NCBI RefSeq assembly: GCF_049537125.1
Contig: NZ_JBMVQY010000003.1
Coordinates: forward strand, 434,001-498,000
Source of the DNA: Limisphaera sp026417315
GTDB taxonomy: Bacteria > Verrucomicrobiota > Verrucomicrobiia > Limisphaerales > Limisphaeraceae
Direction of reading: 5' to 3'
Length of the DNA stretch: 64,000 nucleotides
This document shows positions 32,624-42,114 of this stretch, one piece after another. Made by a program: the position numbers and the translations under genes. How positions within the stretch are numbered: position 1 is the first letter of the stretch; every line of letters starts with the position of its first letter. The notes beneath the pieces are model-generated. The model worked only from the letters and a program-made list of their open reading frames with translations. It ran no database searches and was not told the origin of the DNA.

Positions 32624-35326
32624 CTAGCGGGAAGACACTCCCGAGGATGTACGACCGGTGAAGACCAGCAAGGAGACGCCCTGGCGCGGGAGTGCAAAAT
32701 GCACGGAAGCGCGGCCCTGGTGAACGGGCAGGGCACGGGCCGGCTCGTATTCGGCCAGGGCCGCGGCGGCTTCCAACCGGGCTCGGTCCGCGGCGCTGAG
32801 CGGAACAGGCCTGCCCAGGCGCAGCCATTCCGCATAGGCGTTGCTGTGGCTGTCGTCGATGCGGAAATGCCGAAACTCGAGCTGATGCCAATCGCCCGGC
32901 AGATCTTGCAGGACGACCTCCACCTGTGCGGTTGGGCCCGGCCGGTCGTCGTCGTGGTAATGCCACACGAGCACATGGATGTGGGATTCGGCGCGGGTGG
33001 CCACGGCGCCCACGTCCGGCGTTTCGCGCACGCCGCGGTCCAGGACGGTGTCCAGCGGGAGCTGGCCGGAGCTGGTCGTGCGGAGTTCGTCGCCGTCCAT
33101 CCGACTGAACATGCGGAAGACGTTGAGCACCGGCAGGTCGATGCCATCGCTGGCGAGTTGACGAAACCCGGCGAAGGGAGGTTGGTCTTCGAAGGTAAAG
33201 GCCCAGGTCAACACGCCCTCAAGCCGGATTCGATGGATCCGCGCCAGGTCCAGGATGCGGGGGAAGCTGGCCGCGGTGTAACTGGCGTAAAGCGTGCCGT
33301 TGCGGTAGCCGAGCTGAGGTCCCTGGCAGGCGGCGCAGCCCTCGGGATCGGATTCCCCGAGGATCACCGGGGTGTTTTGCAGTTCGGGAAACCGGTTCAG
33401 GAGGCGGAACCCGTCGCGGGTGGTGCGCAGGTGCACGTGGAGCCCCATGCGAACATGCCCGTTGGTGTAGATCGGTGCACCCTTGGCATGGAAGGAAACA
33501 AAGTCGAGGGGGGTGCCGCGCTGGCCGGTGGCGTAGTTGGTGCCGCGCAGGCAATGTTCCAGGAACGCTTCCATGAACCGGCCGCCGCTGCCAGCCACAT
33601 CGGGTCCGCCGACGCGGGCCGTGGGAAGGGCCCGTCGCACGGCGGCAATGGCGAAGTCGTGGAGTTTGAAGAATTCCTCGCGACTACCCTGCCAGTAACC
33701 GATGTTCGGCTCGTTCCAAACCTGCCAGTACCACTGTTCGACCTCGGCCGGGCCGTATCGTTCCACGCAATGGCGGGCCCACTGATACACCAGTTCGGCC
33801 CATTTTTGGTAATCCTTGGGCGGCCAGGCCCATCCCGTATAAATGGCCTCGTAGGGAGCCCCCGGCTTCCAAGAATGCTGGTAGGGGTCGGGTCGGACGG
33901 AAAGATCCCGGGGCATGAATCCGATCTCGACATACGGCCGCACGCGGCAGTCGCGGTAGGTATCGAAGATGCGGTCCAGGATGGTCCAGTCGTAGATGGG
34001 CCGGCCCTGGGCGTCTTCCCGGTACACGCCGGTGGAACCCCATTTGAGTGCCGGGGTGCCGTCGCCACTGTTCAGGAGATTGTGGGTGCGGAAGTACACC
34101 TGGTCGGGCCGCAACTGGCCGAGTTGCTGCATGAGTTTGCGGCCGTGCGGCATGTAGGCGTAGTTGGGCTCGTCGCAACCGAAGAAACGCCACACGGGCG
34201 GCCAGGGACCGAGGGTTCGGACGGTGTCCACCTGGATGGTGACCGGGAAGAACTGGCCGGCCGGGGTGGCCGGAGGCAGCAACTCGATGTAGGTCGGGGC
34301 GTCGCGGTCGCAGGTGAGCCAGCCGTTGGTGAACTGGAGTTCGACGACCTGAATGGAACTGCGGCGTTGTTCGAATCCGTCCTTCCGGGCGTCGGGTCCC
34401 CGGCGGCCGGGGTGAGTGAAGTAGAAGAGGAACGCGCGGTGGCCTGACACGACCACGTCCGCGTGCTGGCCGTTCACACCGTCGTCCGGACCCTGGCCGG
34501 GTCGGCTGAGGAGGTTTTCGGGCTGCCGGATCCAGTGCAGGGCATTGGAAGAACGGTACACGGCCAGCCCCTGCCAGACGTCGGTGATCATCCAGTACCA
34601 GCCATGCCAGGCAAAGACCTTCGGACCCTCGCCCGGCTGATCGCCCACGGCTTTGCCGCGATCCGTCCAGTGCCGGAGATCCGGGCTATCGGCGTAGTAG
34701 ATCGATTTACGGTCGCGTTCGTTGTTGTACCAGAGCCGCCAGGTGCCATCGGGCAGCCGCAGGACGCAGGCGTCGATGACCCGGTCGGAGGCGAGGGCCA
34801 GACGCTGTACGAACTGCCAGGAACGGAGGTTCGTACTGGTCAGATGGACGATGTCGCGCGGGTGATTCCAGTCGGTGAAGATGCCGGGCACGACCGTCAG
34901 GAACATGTGATGGAGCCCGTCCGGGTCGGTGATGACTTCGGGGGCCCAGTGCGTGGCCTGGTCACCGCCATATTCCGGGGGCAATGAAATATCGGCAGTG
35001 CCGAGGTAGTGCCAGGAAACGCCGCGGTCCGGAGACTCGGCAATGCCGATGCGGGTGCCGTGGACCCAGGCCACGCCGGGTGCGTTGGTCGCATTGGCGC
35101 GGCGGTTCGTATAGAACATCCACCACCGCTGGCGATGGGGATTCCAGAGGACGACGGGATCGGCGGCGCCATCGTGGACCGGATCCCGGTACAGGGGCTT
35201 GGGAGCGGGGGACCGCGCAGCGGCCAACGCCGGCAACGAGTCCGGTGTTTCCGCTGCGTGCGCGGTTCCCTCCGACGCTGCCCACAGGGCAAGGAGGGCC
35301 CAAAGCAGGAGACGTGGCGGCCTCAT
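32624..35326 (-). CDS. Secreted GH43-like/GH39-like fusion glycosidase
   Basis: A 900-residue secreted protein (signal to about residue 25, GTAHAAE). Residues about 40-340 resemble the five-bladed propeller of GH43/GH32-type proteins (YRDPVHDGAADPVVLWNPHR; THWAPEVITDPDGLHHMFL; DACVLRLPDGTWRLWYNNER). Residues about 370-890 are a GH39-like TIM barrel plus beta-sandwich, with QVWNEPNIGYW (acid/base Glu539) and VILGESDPEG (nucleophile Glu658). GH39 includes beta-xylosidases and related exo-enzymes. Whether the propeller is catalytic or only sugar-binding is unclear. Last gene of a four-gene - strand cluster; its ATG overlaps the upstream stop by 2 bp. Confidence 0.85.
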   Translation of the reverse strand: MRPPRLLLWALLALWAASEGTAHAAETPDSLPALAAARSPAPKPLYRDPVHDGAADPVVLWNPHRQRWWMFYTNRRANATNAPGVAWVHGTRIGIAESPDRGVSWHYLGTADISLPPEYGGDQATHWAPEVITDPDGLHHMFLTVVPGIFTDWNHPRDIVHLTSTNLRSWQFVQRLALASDRVIDACVLRLPDGTWRLWYNNERDRKSIYYADSPDLRHWTDRGKAVGDQPGEGPKVFAWHGWYWMITDVWQGLAVYRSSNALHWIRQPENLLSRPGQGPDDGVNGQHADVVVSGHRAFLFYFTHPGRRGPDARKDGFEQRRSSIQVVELQFTNGWLTCDRDAPTYIELLPPATPAGQFFPVTIQVDTVRTLGPWPPVWRFFGCDEPNYAYMPHGRKLMQQLGQLRPDQVYFRTHNLLNSGDGTPALKWGSTGVYREDAQGRPIYDWTILDRIFDTYRDCRVRPYVEIGFMPRDLSVRPDPYQHSWKPGAPYEAIYTGWAWPPKDYQKWAELVYQWARHCVERYGPAEVEQWYWQVWNEPNIGYWQGSREEFFKLHDFAIAAVRRALPTARVGGPDVAGSGGRFMEAFLEHCLRGTNYATGQRGTPLDFVSFHAKGAPIYTNGHVRMGLHVHLRTTRDGFRLLNRFPELQNTPVILGESDPEGCAACQGPQLGYRNGTLYASYTAASFPRILDLARIHRIRLEGVLTWAFTFEDQPPFAGFRQLASDGIDLPVLNVFRMFSRMDGDELRTTSSGQLPLDTVLDRGVRETPDVGAVATRAESHIHVLVWHYHDDDRPGPTAQVEVVLQDLPGDWHQLEFRHFRIDDSHSNAYAEWLRLGRPVPLSAADRARLEAAAALAEYEPARALPVHQGRASVHFALPRQGVSLLVFTGRTSSGVSSR

Positions 35327-37506
35327 GGTGTCCGAGCGGTGGTTGAACGCCGCCGCGATTCAAACCAGTGCCGGACCTCGGCGTCGAGTACTTTCAGATC
35401 GGGCCGACGCGCAGCGATCCGGCGCGCATCTTCCCATTCGCGATTCAGATCCCCGAGTTCCAGGCCGGAACCCTCTCGCACAAAGATGGGGATTTGATGA
35501 ACTTCGGCCGGCACGGTGACCGTTTGCCCGCCCTCGTGGACGCGGTCGGGCCGCCAGGCCTCGCGCCACCGTTGGCCGGCGGGCAGGTAAACCTGCTGTT
35601 CGCGTTGGCCTTTTTGCCAGACCGGCGAAACAATCAGGTCGGGTCCGTAGGCAAAGGTCCACCAGTTGGCCCAGGCCTCGGGCGCTTTTGGATCCAACAG
35701 GAACAGCGGACGGACCAGCGGCATTCCGGTGCGGTGGGCTTCCAGCGCCAGGGCCCATCCGTAGTCTGCCAGGCGGTCGTGCAGCCGGGCGTAGAGGCGC
35801 CAGGCCGCGATCAGCAGTTCGTCATATTCCGGCGGCCGCGGGAGGTTCCAGAACCCGACGTTGCGCGTGGGGCCCACTTCGAAGATCGGAGTGAAACAAC
35901 TGAAGGCCAACCATCGGGCGCAGACCTCTTGTTCGAGCAATTGTTGGTTGTACCCGCAGGTGTCGGACCCCCAGAAGGGATAGCCCATGACGGCGGAGCG
36001 CTGCGCCGCGATGATGGAGGCGCGCAGGCCCTCCTGGGTTCCGCCGATGTCGCCGCCCCAGAACACACCATACCGGCTGCTGCCGGTGTAGGCGGCGCGG
36101 GGCATGAGGACGAAGTCATCGCCGCGATATTTGCGGGCGACTTCATACGCGGCCTGCAGGTAGAGCACGGGATAGATGTTTCGGTTTTGCCGGAGGGAGC
36201 GGCCGTCGTGCACGCGCCAGGGACCGTGTTCCGGGATGTCCTCTTCGGCGCGGTCGAGCTTGAATCCGGCCACACCGAGTCGGAGGAGCTTCGCCACGCC
36301 CTCCTGCCAGTAGGCGCGGGCCGCCGGATGGGTAAAATCCACCAGCGGCCAGTTGTTGGGCCAGGGGGGTTGTCCGGGGAGGTTCCAGCCGCGCTCCAGG
36401 GCGTTGGTGGCCATGTGGCCCTGGTAGAAGGGACCGATCCAGAGCACCATGCGAATGTCCTGCTCGGCCAGCCACTGCACGGACTCGGCAAAGTGCGGCA
36501 GGCGCTTGGGATCGATTTCGAAGTCATCGTAGCCGAGTCGGCCCGGGCCCCAGGGCCGGTCGATCCAATAGACACCGCAGGGAATGCCGAAGGCGCGCAT
36601 CATCAGGACATCCTCCATCATTTCCGAATTGAACGGGCCCGTGACCGGGGTTCCGTCATAGTAGCTGGCACGGTGCCGGTGCTCGTCGCGCCAGCGCCAG
36701 GGTCGAAACATCCAGCGCGGCGGCAGGACCGGCGGGCCGACCTCCAGGGCGTGGGCGCGGACCAGCTCGGCGGGGTGGTCGGCTGTGTAAATGCGCACGG
36801 TCAGGTCCGGGCCCTCGAACCCGATGTGCACCCGATCCGGGTCCGTGGCGCAGAAATCGTAACGGCCGGGCCATTCGGACTGGATCAGCATCGCGTAGCC
36901 TCGCGAAGAAAGATGGAAGGGCGCATAGACCGAGGTGGTGGGCTTGAGGATCATCTCGACCGCCTGGCCGCGCAGGTTCATGGCAGCCTGAATGCCGGGC
37001 GCCCAGGACGCCTGTTGCGGACCGTCCACGACCCGCTCCATCAGCCCGGTGAAATACTCGTTCGCCTCCGCCTCCGTGCTGAAGCCCCAGCCCAGAATGT
37101 CCTCGGCCGGCTCGGCCTGCAGACGAACGCGAAAGTGCGGGCCGTCGATGCGTACCTGAATGCGGACGTTCCGGCCATCCGGCGCGGACCAGGTTTGCTC
37201 GACAGCGTTGGTCGGGCCGGCGTGGACCTCGAGCGAAGCCGGAGGCGGCAGGTAGAAACGGCCCCGGGACGTCACGAAAAAGATCCGGTCCAACTGCAGG
37301 GTGCGTTGATCGCGCAGCGGCTGCAGTGCCGGGGCATGCAACCGGAGCACGGCTGTGGGCCCTTCGGGCGGCGGGGTGGGCGGCGGACCCGGCGGTGGCC
37401 CCGGCTCCAAACGCAGTGCGGCGAACGCCGCAGAGGTGAGCAGACTCAGCACCATGACACCTGCGCGGCGACGCATGTTCCTCCACAGTGGCAACGGCTT
37501 TTTCAT
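35323..37506 (-). CDS. Secreted GH31 family alpha-glycosidase
   Basis: A 727-residue exported GH31 enzyme. Signal peptide to about residue 30 (VMVLSLLTSAAFAA), then a Pro/Gly-rich linker, a galactose-mutarotase-like N-domain and a TIM barrel. The catalytic nucleophile is Asp418 in VAGFKLDRAEED and the acid/base is Asp486 in VFWGGDIGGTQ. Substrate-pocket residues in WIDRPWGPGRLG and GSDTCGYN are also visible. GH31 covers alpha-glucosidases, alpha-xylosidases and alpha-galactosidases, and specificity cannot be read by eye. ATG 37506 is used; an in-frame GTG lies at 37515. Its stop overlaps the next gene's start codon. Confidence 0.92.
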   Translation of the reverse strand: MKKPLPLWRNMRRRAGVMVLSLLTSAAFAALRLEPGPPPGPPPTPPPEGPTAVLRLHAPALQPLRDQRTLQLDRIFFVTSRGRFYLPPPASLEVHAGPTNAVEQTWSAPDGRNVRIQVRIDGPHFRVRLQAEPAEDILGWGFSTEAEANEYFTGLMERVVDGPQQASWAPGIQAAMNLRGQAVEMILKPTTSVYAPFHLSSRGYAMLIQSEWPGRYDFCATDPDRVHIGFEGPDLTVRIYTADHPAELVRAHALEVGPPVLPPRWMFRPWRWRDEHRHRASYYDGTPVTGPFNSEMMEDVLMMRAFGIPCGVYWIDRPWGPGRLGYDDFEIDPKRLPHFAESVQWLAEQDIRMVLWIGPFYQGHMATNALERGWNLPGQPPWPNNWPLVDFTHPAARAYWQEGVAKLLRLGVAGFKLDRAEEDIPEHGPWRVHDGRSLRQNRNIYPVLYLQAAYEVARKYRGDDFVLMPRAAYTGSSRYGVFWGGDIGGTQEGLRASIIAAQRSAVMGYPFWGSDTCGYNQQLLEQEVCARWLAFSCFTPIFEVGPTRNVGFWNLPRPPEYDELLIAAWRLYARLHDRLADYGWALALEAHRTGMPLVRPLFLLDPKAPEAWANWWTFAYGPDLIVSPVWQKGQREQQVYLPAGQRWREAWRPDRVHEGGQTVTVPAEVHQIPIFVREGSGLELGDLNREWEDARRIAARRPDLKVLDAEVRHWFESRRRSTTARTP

Positions 37507-37542
37507 GGCAAACACAATGATCGGCTGTTCAGCGGGGTACGC

Positions 37543-39387
37543 TCATGGTTCGCTGGACCCGGTCGGCAGCCGGACCCAGCGGGCCAGCGGCAGATCGGAT
37601 TGCCGGGACAGGGCTTCGGCCAGGAGGCGTGCCGTGGCCTCGGCCCCTTCGGGCGTGGTGTGCGTGTGATCCTCCGCACGGAAGTACCGTGCCCGGACAG
37701 TGTCCGGCCCGAGCTCCTCGTAGTGACGGGCGACCAGCTCGTTCAAATCGATGAACAGCGCGTTCTCTTCGCGGGCCACGGCGGCGGCCCAGCCGCCGTA
37801 ATCCTCCCGGTTGCGGAGAACGCGACCGGCCTCCCATCGGTTGCGGGGCACCGGGGACAACACCACGGGGGTGGCGCCGTGGGCACGGGTGTCCCGAATG
37901 TAGCGACGCAGATACGCGCCATACGTGTGCACGGTTTCCTGCATGCCCGTGGTTCGGTTCGTGATGACCACGGTTTCCGGCCCGATGCCCTTGAGGCTGG
38001 CGCGGGCCCGACCCTCGTCGAGCGGGCCTCCGTCGTTGTGCCCGAATTGCATGAGGACAAAGTCGCCCGGGCGCAGCTCGGCACGCACCTTGTCCCAGAG
38101 ACCTTCGGTGAGAAAGGTGCGACTGCTGCGGCCGCCGCGGGCGCGGTTGACGATGCGCACGGCGTTGGTGTCGAAGAAGCGTGGCAGGGGCGTGCCCCAC
38201 CCCATCTGACCGGCCGTGGTGGTTTGGACGGTGGAGTCGCCGATGAGCCAGAGCGTGGGGCGAGGATCGGTCCGGGCCGCGGGCGGTCGGGCGCGCAAAT
38301 CGCGCGAGGTGGCCAGGGCGATGACGCGGCCCTGGTCTCCCACGGCACAGTAGAAATGGTAAACCACGTCCTGATGCTTGAGCACCCACGGCTTGTGGGC
38401 AAACTCGCGGTCCCAGGGCTCGGAGGGCGCGACCAGGTCCGGTCCGGTCCAGGGGGTCCAATGCTGCAGATCCCGTGACACGGCGAAGGTGTCGAACGCG
38501 CCGGGTTTCCAGAAGGCACCGAAGTAGAACATGACCCAGTGTCCGTGGATGCGGACGACCTGGGGGTCGCCACAGATGACCCCGTGTTTGAGTCCCTCGG
38601 GTCGCACGGCGGCGATGACCGGTTCGGATCCGTGTCGGCGCCAGTGTTGCAAATCCGAAGAGACGGCGATGCCGATGCGTTCGTCGCCCCGGGGCGGGCG
38701 CGCGTTGTAGAACATCACAAACGGGGCGCCCAGGCTCAGCGTCTCGTCGCGCAGGATGTGGCTTTTGAACAGCACCTCGCTTTCAAAGTCACGTCGGTCG
38801 GGATCGTCCGGACGCAGGACCGGTTGCGGTAACTTGTTCCAGGGCCGCGGTCGGGCGGGGTGATCGGTCCAGGCCAAACCGATCATCAGGGGCGGCTTCT
38901 CATAGCCGGGATTGGGGCCGCCCAGATAAGACATCCAGTAGCGTCCCTCGTAGGACAGCAGGGCATGGCTGCCGCCCCATTCGGGATCGAACAACGCCAG
39001 GCCGCCGGCGGCATTGGCGGCGTCCCAGGCACCGGCCCCGCCCCGCTCCAGAATCGTCCCCAGCGGCTCCCAGTGGAGAAGATCGTCGCTGACGGCCAAC
39101 TGGGTCGTGTACCCCTCGGGGTCGTTCTCGAACTGGACATACACCATGTACCAGCGGCCGCCGAAGCGGAACACGTTGGGGCAATCGACTTTTCGCCCCG
39201 GCGGGGCGCGCAAGACGATGCCGTACTTGTAGGGTGTTTTGACCTCCTCGTAGATGCGCTGCAGGACGGCCGGGTCCACCGGATCGGGCTCCGGCCCGGC
39301 TGCGACAGCGAACGCCGACCCCGCGAGGGTGAAGACGGCCAGGGCCAGCAGCCCACGGGCACAGGGAATGCGCAGCATCAGGCTCAT
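37543..39387 (-). CDS. Secreted GH43-like/CE12 acetylesterase fusion
   Basis: A 614-residue exported two-domain protein (signal to about residue 30). Residues about 45-365 form a GH43/GH130-like propeller (KVDCPNVFRFGGRWYMVYVQ; PFVMFYNARPP; GDPQVVRIHGHWVMFYFGAF). Residues about 375-610 are an SGNH hydrolase of the rhamnogalacturonan acetylesterase (CE12) type with all four blocks: LIGDSTV (Ser385), ARGGRSSRTF, FGHNDGG (Asn451) and DHTHTTPEG (Asp573, His576). It should remove acetyl groups from rhamnogalacturonan I or a similar glycan. It starts 6 bp after the GH106 gene's stop. Confidence 0.88.
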   Translation of the reverse strand: MSLMLRIPCARGLLALAVFTLAGSAFAVAAGPEPDPVDPAVLQRIYEEVKTPYKYGIVLRAPPGRKVDCPNVFRFGGRWYMVYVQFENDPEGYTTQLAVSDDLLHWEPLGTILERGGAGAWDAANAAGGLALFDPEWGGSHALLSYEGRYWMSYLGGPNPGYEKPPLMIGLAWTDHPARPRPWNKLPQPVLRPDDPDRRDFESEVLFKSHILRDETLSLGAPFVMFYNARPPRGDERIGIAVSSDLQHWRRHGSEPVIAAVRPEGLKHGVICGDPQVVRIHGHWVMFYFGAFWKPGAFDTFAVSRDLQHWTPWTGPDLVAPSEPWDREFAHKPWVLKHQDVVYHFYCAVGDQGRVIALATSRDLRARPPAARTDPRPTLWLIGDSTVQTTTAGQMGWGTPLPRFFDTNAVRIVNRARGGRSSRTFLTEGLWDKVRAELRPGDFVLMQFGHNDGGPLDEGRARASLKGIGPETVVITNRTTGMQETVHTYGAYLRRYIRDTRAHGATPVVLSPVPRNRWEAGRVLRNREDYGGWAAAVAREENALFIDLNELVARHYEELGPDTVRARYFRAEDHTHTTPEGAEATARLLAEALSRQSDLPLARWVRLPTGSSEP

Positions 39388-39393
39388 GGAAGG

Positions 39394-42114
39394 CTATTCT
39401 CTGAGGGCGATCGGTTCCAACGGCGTCAGCGTGACCGGTCCGAGCAGGCCGCACTCCCGCACGGGCCAATCCGCGGCGTTGAACGGCCGGTAGTTGATGT
39501 TCACAAAGTTGATGTCGTGAAAAGTCTTCCAGGCCACGCCACGCCGATCCAGGTCGCGGATGCGATTGGCCGCGGTGCTGGTGACTTCGATTTCAAGGAT
39601 GTTGTTGCGGGGTTGCAAGTCGCGGACCTCCAGACGCCAGGGCGGCATGAGGCAGGTGCCCACGTCCCGGCCATTCAGACGCACGCGGGCGCTCTGGGCC
39701 ACGCGGCCCAGGTCGAGCCTCCAAACCGTGGCGACAGCCGGGGGTGCATCGAAGCGAAGGGTGTACCGCGCAGTGCCGGCAAACCGTTCCCGTTCGGGAT
39801 CGCCGCCCTCGGTCCATGAACCCGCGCGCTCGGCCGTGTAACGAGCGGGCAGGGTGGGACCGCCGGCGATGAACTCCACTTCCCACGGGCCCTCCAAGGG
39901 AAAGGACGGGCCGGCCGCGGTCCACCATGTCCACGGCGGATCTTCGAAGGGCTGGTTGCCGGTTTGGAGAATCAGTGAAGCGCCGGGCCAAAGCTGAAGG
40001 TACACCGCCGCACCGCCCTCCGCGGTCACGCGCGTGGGCGGTCGGCCGTACCGGCCGGTCATGGGGTCCAGAATGCGCACTGCCCGGGCCGGCCGGGCCA
40101 GGGTCACCCAGCCCTCGAACGCCTCCGTGGCGGCACGGTTGGCCACGAAGTAGTAATACCCGCCATTGGGCAGGGCGCGGCGGATGCACATCAGCCCGTC
40201 GAAATCAAACATCGGTTCCCGTTCGATGCCTGCGATCGAGAGGGCACGCAACAAGTCGCCGACGTAGAGTCGGACGCCGGCCCGGGTCCGCAGGGCCTGC
40301 GCGCGCTCGAGCAACGCGGCCAGTTCCTTGCGCCGCGCCTCCAGTTGGTGCCAGCCGGGGACATCTTCCGGCAGCCCGCGCGCGAAAAACACCGGTGCGC
40401 CGGCTTCGGCCAGCTCGAGCAACTTGCGCAACGTGGGGACTGGCATCCGCTGACAGGCCGGCACCACCACCCCGCGGTAGGCGCCTCCGGGCAGATGAAC
40501 CCGGCCCTGTTCCGCGTGGGCCCGGGCCAGGAAGCGATCGGAGACGTAGTCGAATGCGTAGCCCCACGCCCACAGCTCCGCGGCCACTTCGCCGACCGGC
40601 TGGGATTCGAACCAGTCGCGGGCGTGAATGGTGAGATTGCGGGCGGTGCCGGTGGGATTGTGCCAGAGATCGTGGATGGGCCAGTACAGGAGCAGATCGT
40701 TGTCGGGACGTCCTGATTGCAACACCGCCTGGCACCGCGCCACGTAGCGGTTGAGGATGGGCGCGTCGCGCCAAACGGGGTTTCGAGGGTTCATCTGGAA
40801 ACTGGCGTAAAAGAGCCAGCCGGGCCAGGGCACTTCGTCCGGAGAATAGCAGGTGCCGTGATAGAACACGTGGTTGACGCCGCTGAGGAAGAAGTCATCC
40901 AGCAGGCCTTTGAGATCGGCCAGCGTTTCGGTGAAATGCTCGGCCAGCCAGGTGCCGGTTTCGCTGCTGACCAGGGGCCGGCCGGTCAGGTGCGCGGCGG
41001 AGGAGGCAAACTTGCAAAGGAGACGATTGCGATCGCGATGGAACATCTCGGTTTCCGGAATGTCGGCGGCCGCGTACAGATCCAGCCAGTTGCCGGGAGA
41101 GCCATGAGCCTCGTTGCGCGTCAGCCATCCGTGACGATGGGCCCAGGCCGTCCAGAGGGGCAGCGTGACCTCGGCCATCAAGTCCGAGAGGGTTTCGCGG
41201 TAGTCGCATTTGATGCGTGCGGCGCGGTCGGTGGGTTCGCGGCCGAAGAAGGCGTCGAGATGATCTTGTAACCGGTAACCCCGCCGGCGCTCGAATTCGA
41301 CGAACAGACTGGGCGACCAGTCGCAGCGATACTCGTACGAGTCATGGTACTGGGCCCGGGGACGCGCCCCGGAATATCCGGAGAAGGCTTCGTCGAACCA
41401 GCGCAGGTAGTTGGTCATGGCCAGGGGCTCGAACAAGTTCAGCATGTGCCCTTCGCCACCGGGCGCGGCCCGTTTGACGCGCTGCCCGGAGGGGCGCTGA
41501 GAAACGCCGATCACGCGCCACGGACCGTCCCGGGGCTGCCATGTGACCGAACCGTCCTCGCGCAGGTGGGGAAGCAGATCCATTCGTTGGTCTGCGGGGC
41601 CGAAGGCCATCAGGGCCTGCAGAGAGCCCACTTCGAAGGTTGCAGACCAGGTCTCGCCGGCCGCCACTGTGAACTCGCGCGCCTCCACCAGCGCGTTTGC
41701 CTCCCGATCGGTCACGCGGGGGCCGCCGAAGCACCATCCGGTGCCCGTGGTCATGTCCACGCCCAGGTCCAGCCGCTCGGCTTCGCGAACCGTGGTGTCG
41801 AGCAAGTCAAGCCAGGCGGGGCTCAAGTACGGGACGTAGCGGTCCTCCCACCCCTTCGCGCCGTAGATGGGGATGATATGAACGCCGCCCAGGCCTGCCT
41901 CGCGGTAGCGGGTGAGTTCACGCACCAGGTTGGTGCGGTCCACCGCGCTGCCCATCCACCACCAGTACGTCCAGGGGCGGGCCTGCCGGGTGATCGGAGG
42001 CCAGACATTGGTTTGCGCATGGGCCCACGGCAGCAGCAGAAGAGAGAGCCACAGGAGCGGGCGCCAGCTCCCGGCGGGGGGACATGTGCGTGGGGCGATC
42101 TTTCTCGGTTTCAT
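39394..42114 (-). CDS. Secreted GH106-type alpha-L-rhamnosidase
   Basis: A 906-residue exported protein. Signal peptide LLWLSLLLLPWAHAQ, then a catalytic TIM barrel of GH106 type: WTYWWWMGSAVDRTNLVREL, GLGGVHIIPIYGAKGWEDRY, VDMTTGTGWCFGGPRVTD and YHDSYEYRCDWSPSLFVEFE, followed by a region including LVSSETGTWLAEHF and further beta-sandwich modules ending with the jelly-roll pattern RLNGRDVGTCLMPPWRLEVR. GH106 enzymes hydrolyse alpha-L-rhamnosides, notably of rhamnogalacturonans. First gene of the four-gene cluster, so its upstream region (to clpC) should carry the promoter. Confidence 0.88.
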   Translation of the reverse strand: MKPRKIAPRTCPPAGSWRPLLWLSLLLLPWAHAQTNVWPPITRQARPWTYWWWMGSAVDRTNLVRELTRYREAGLGGVHIIPIYGAKGWEDRYVPYLSPAWLDLLDTTVREAERLDLGVDMTTGTGWCFGGPRVTDREANALVEAREFTVAAGETWSATFEVGSLQALMAFGPADQRMDLLPHLREDGSVTWQPRDGPWRVIGVSQRPSGQRVKRAAPGGEGHMLNLFEPLAMTNYLRWFDEAFSGYSGARPRAQYHDSYEYRCDWSPSLFVEFERRRGYRLQDHLDAFFGREPTDRAARIKCDYRETLSDLMAEVTLPLWTAWAHRHGWLTRNEAHGSPGNWLDLYAAADIPETEMFHRDRNRLLCKFASSAAHLTGRPLVSSETGTWLAEHFTETLADLKGLLDDFFLSGVNHVFYHGTCYSPDEVPWPGWLFYASFQMNPRNPVWRDAPILNRYVARCQAVLQSGRPDNDLLLYWPIHDLWHNPTGTARNLTIHARDWFESQPVGEVAAELWAWGYAFDYVSDRFLARAHAEQGRVHLPGGAYRGVVVPACQRMPVPTLRKLLELAEAGAPVFFARGLPEDVPGWHQLEARRKELAALLERAQALRTRAGVRLYVGDLLRALSIAGIEREPMFDFDGLMCIRRALPNGGYYYFVANRAATEAFEGWVTLARPARAVRILDPMTGRYGRPPTRVTAEGGAAVYLQLWPGASLILQTGNQPFEDPPWTWWTAAGPSFPLEGPWEVEFIAGGPTLPARYTAERAGSWTEGGDPERERFAGTARYTLRFDAPPAVATVWRLDLGRVAQSARVRLNGRDVGTCLMPPWRLEVRDLQPRNNILEIEVTSTAANRIRDLDRRGVAWKTFHDINFVNINYRPFNAADWPVRECGLLGPVTLTPLEPIALRE

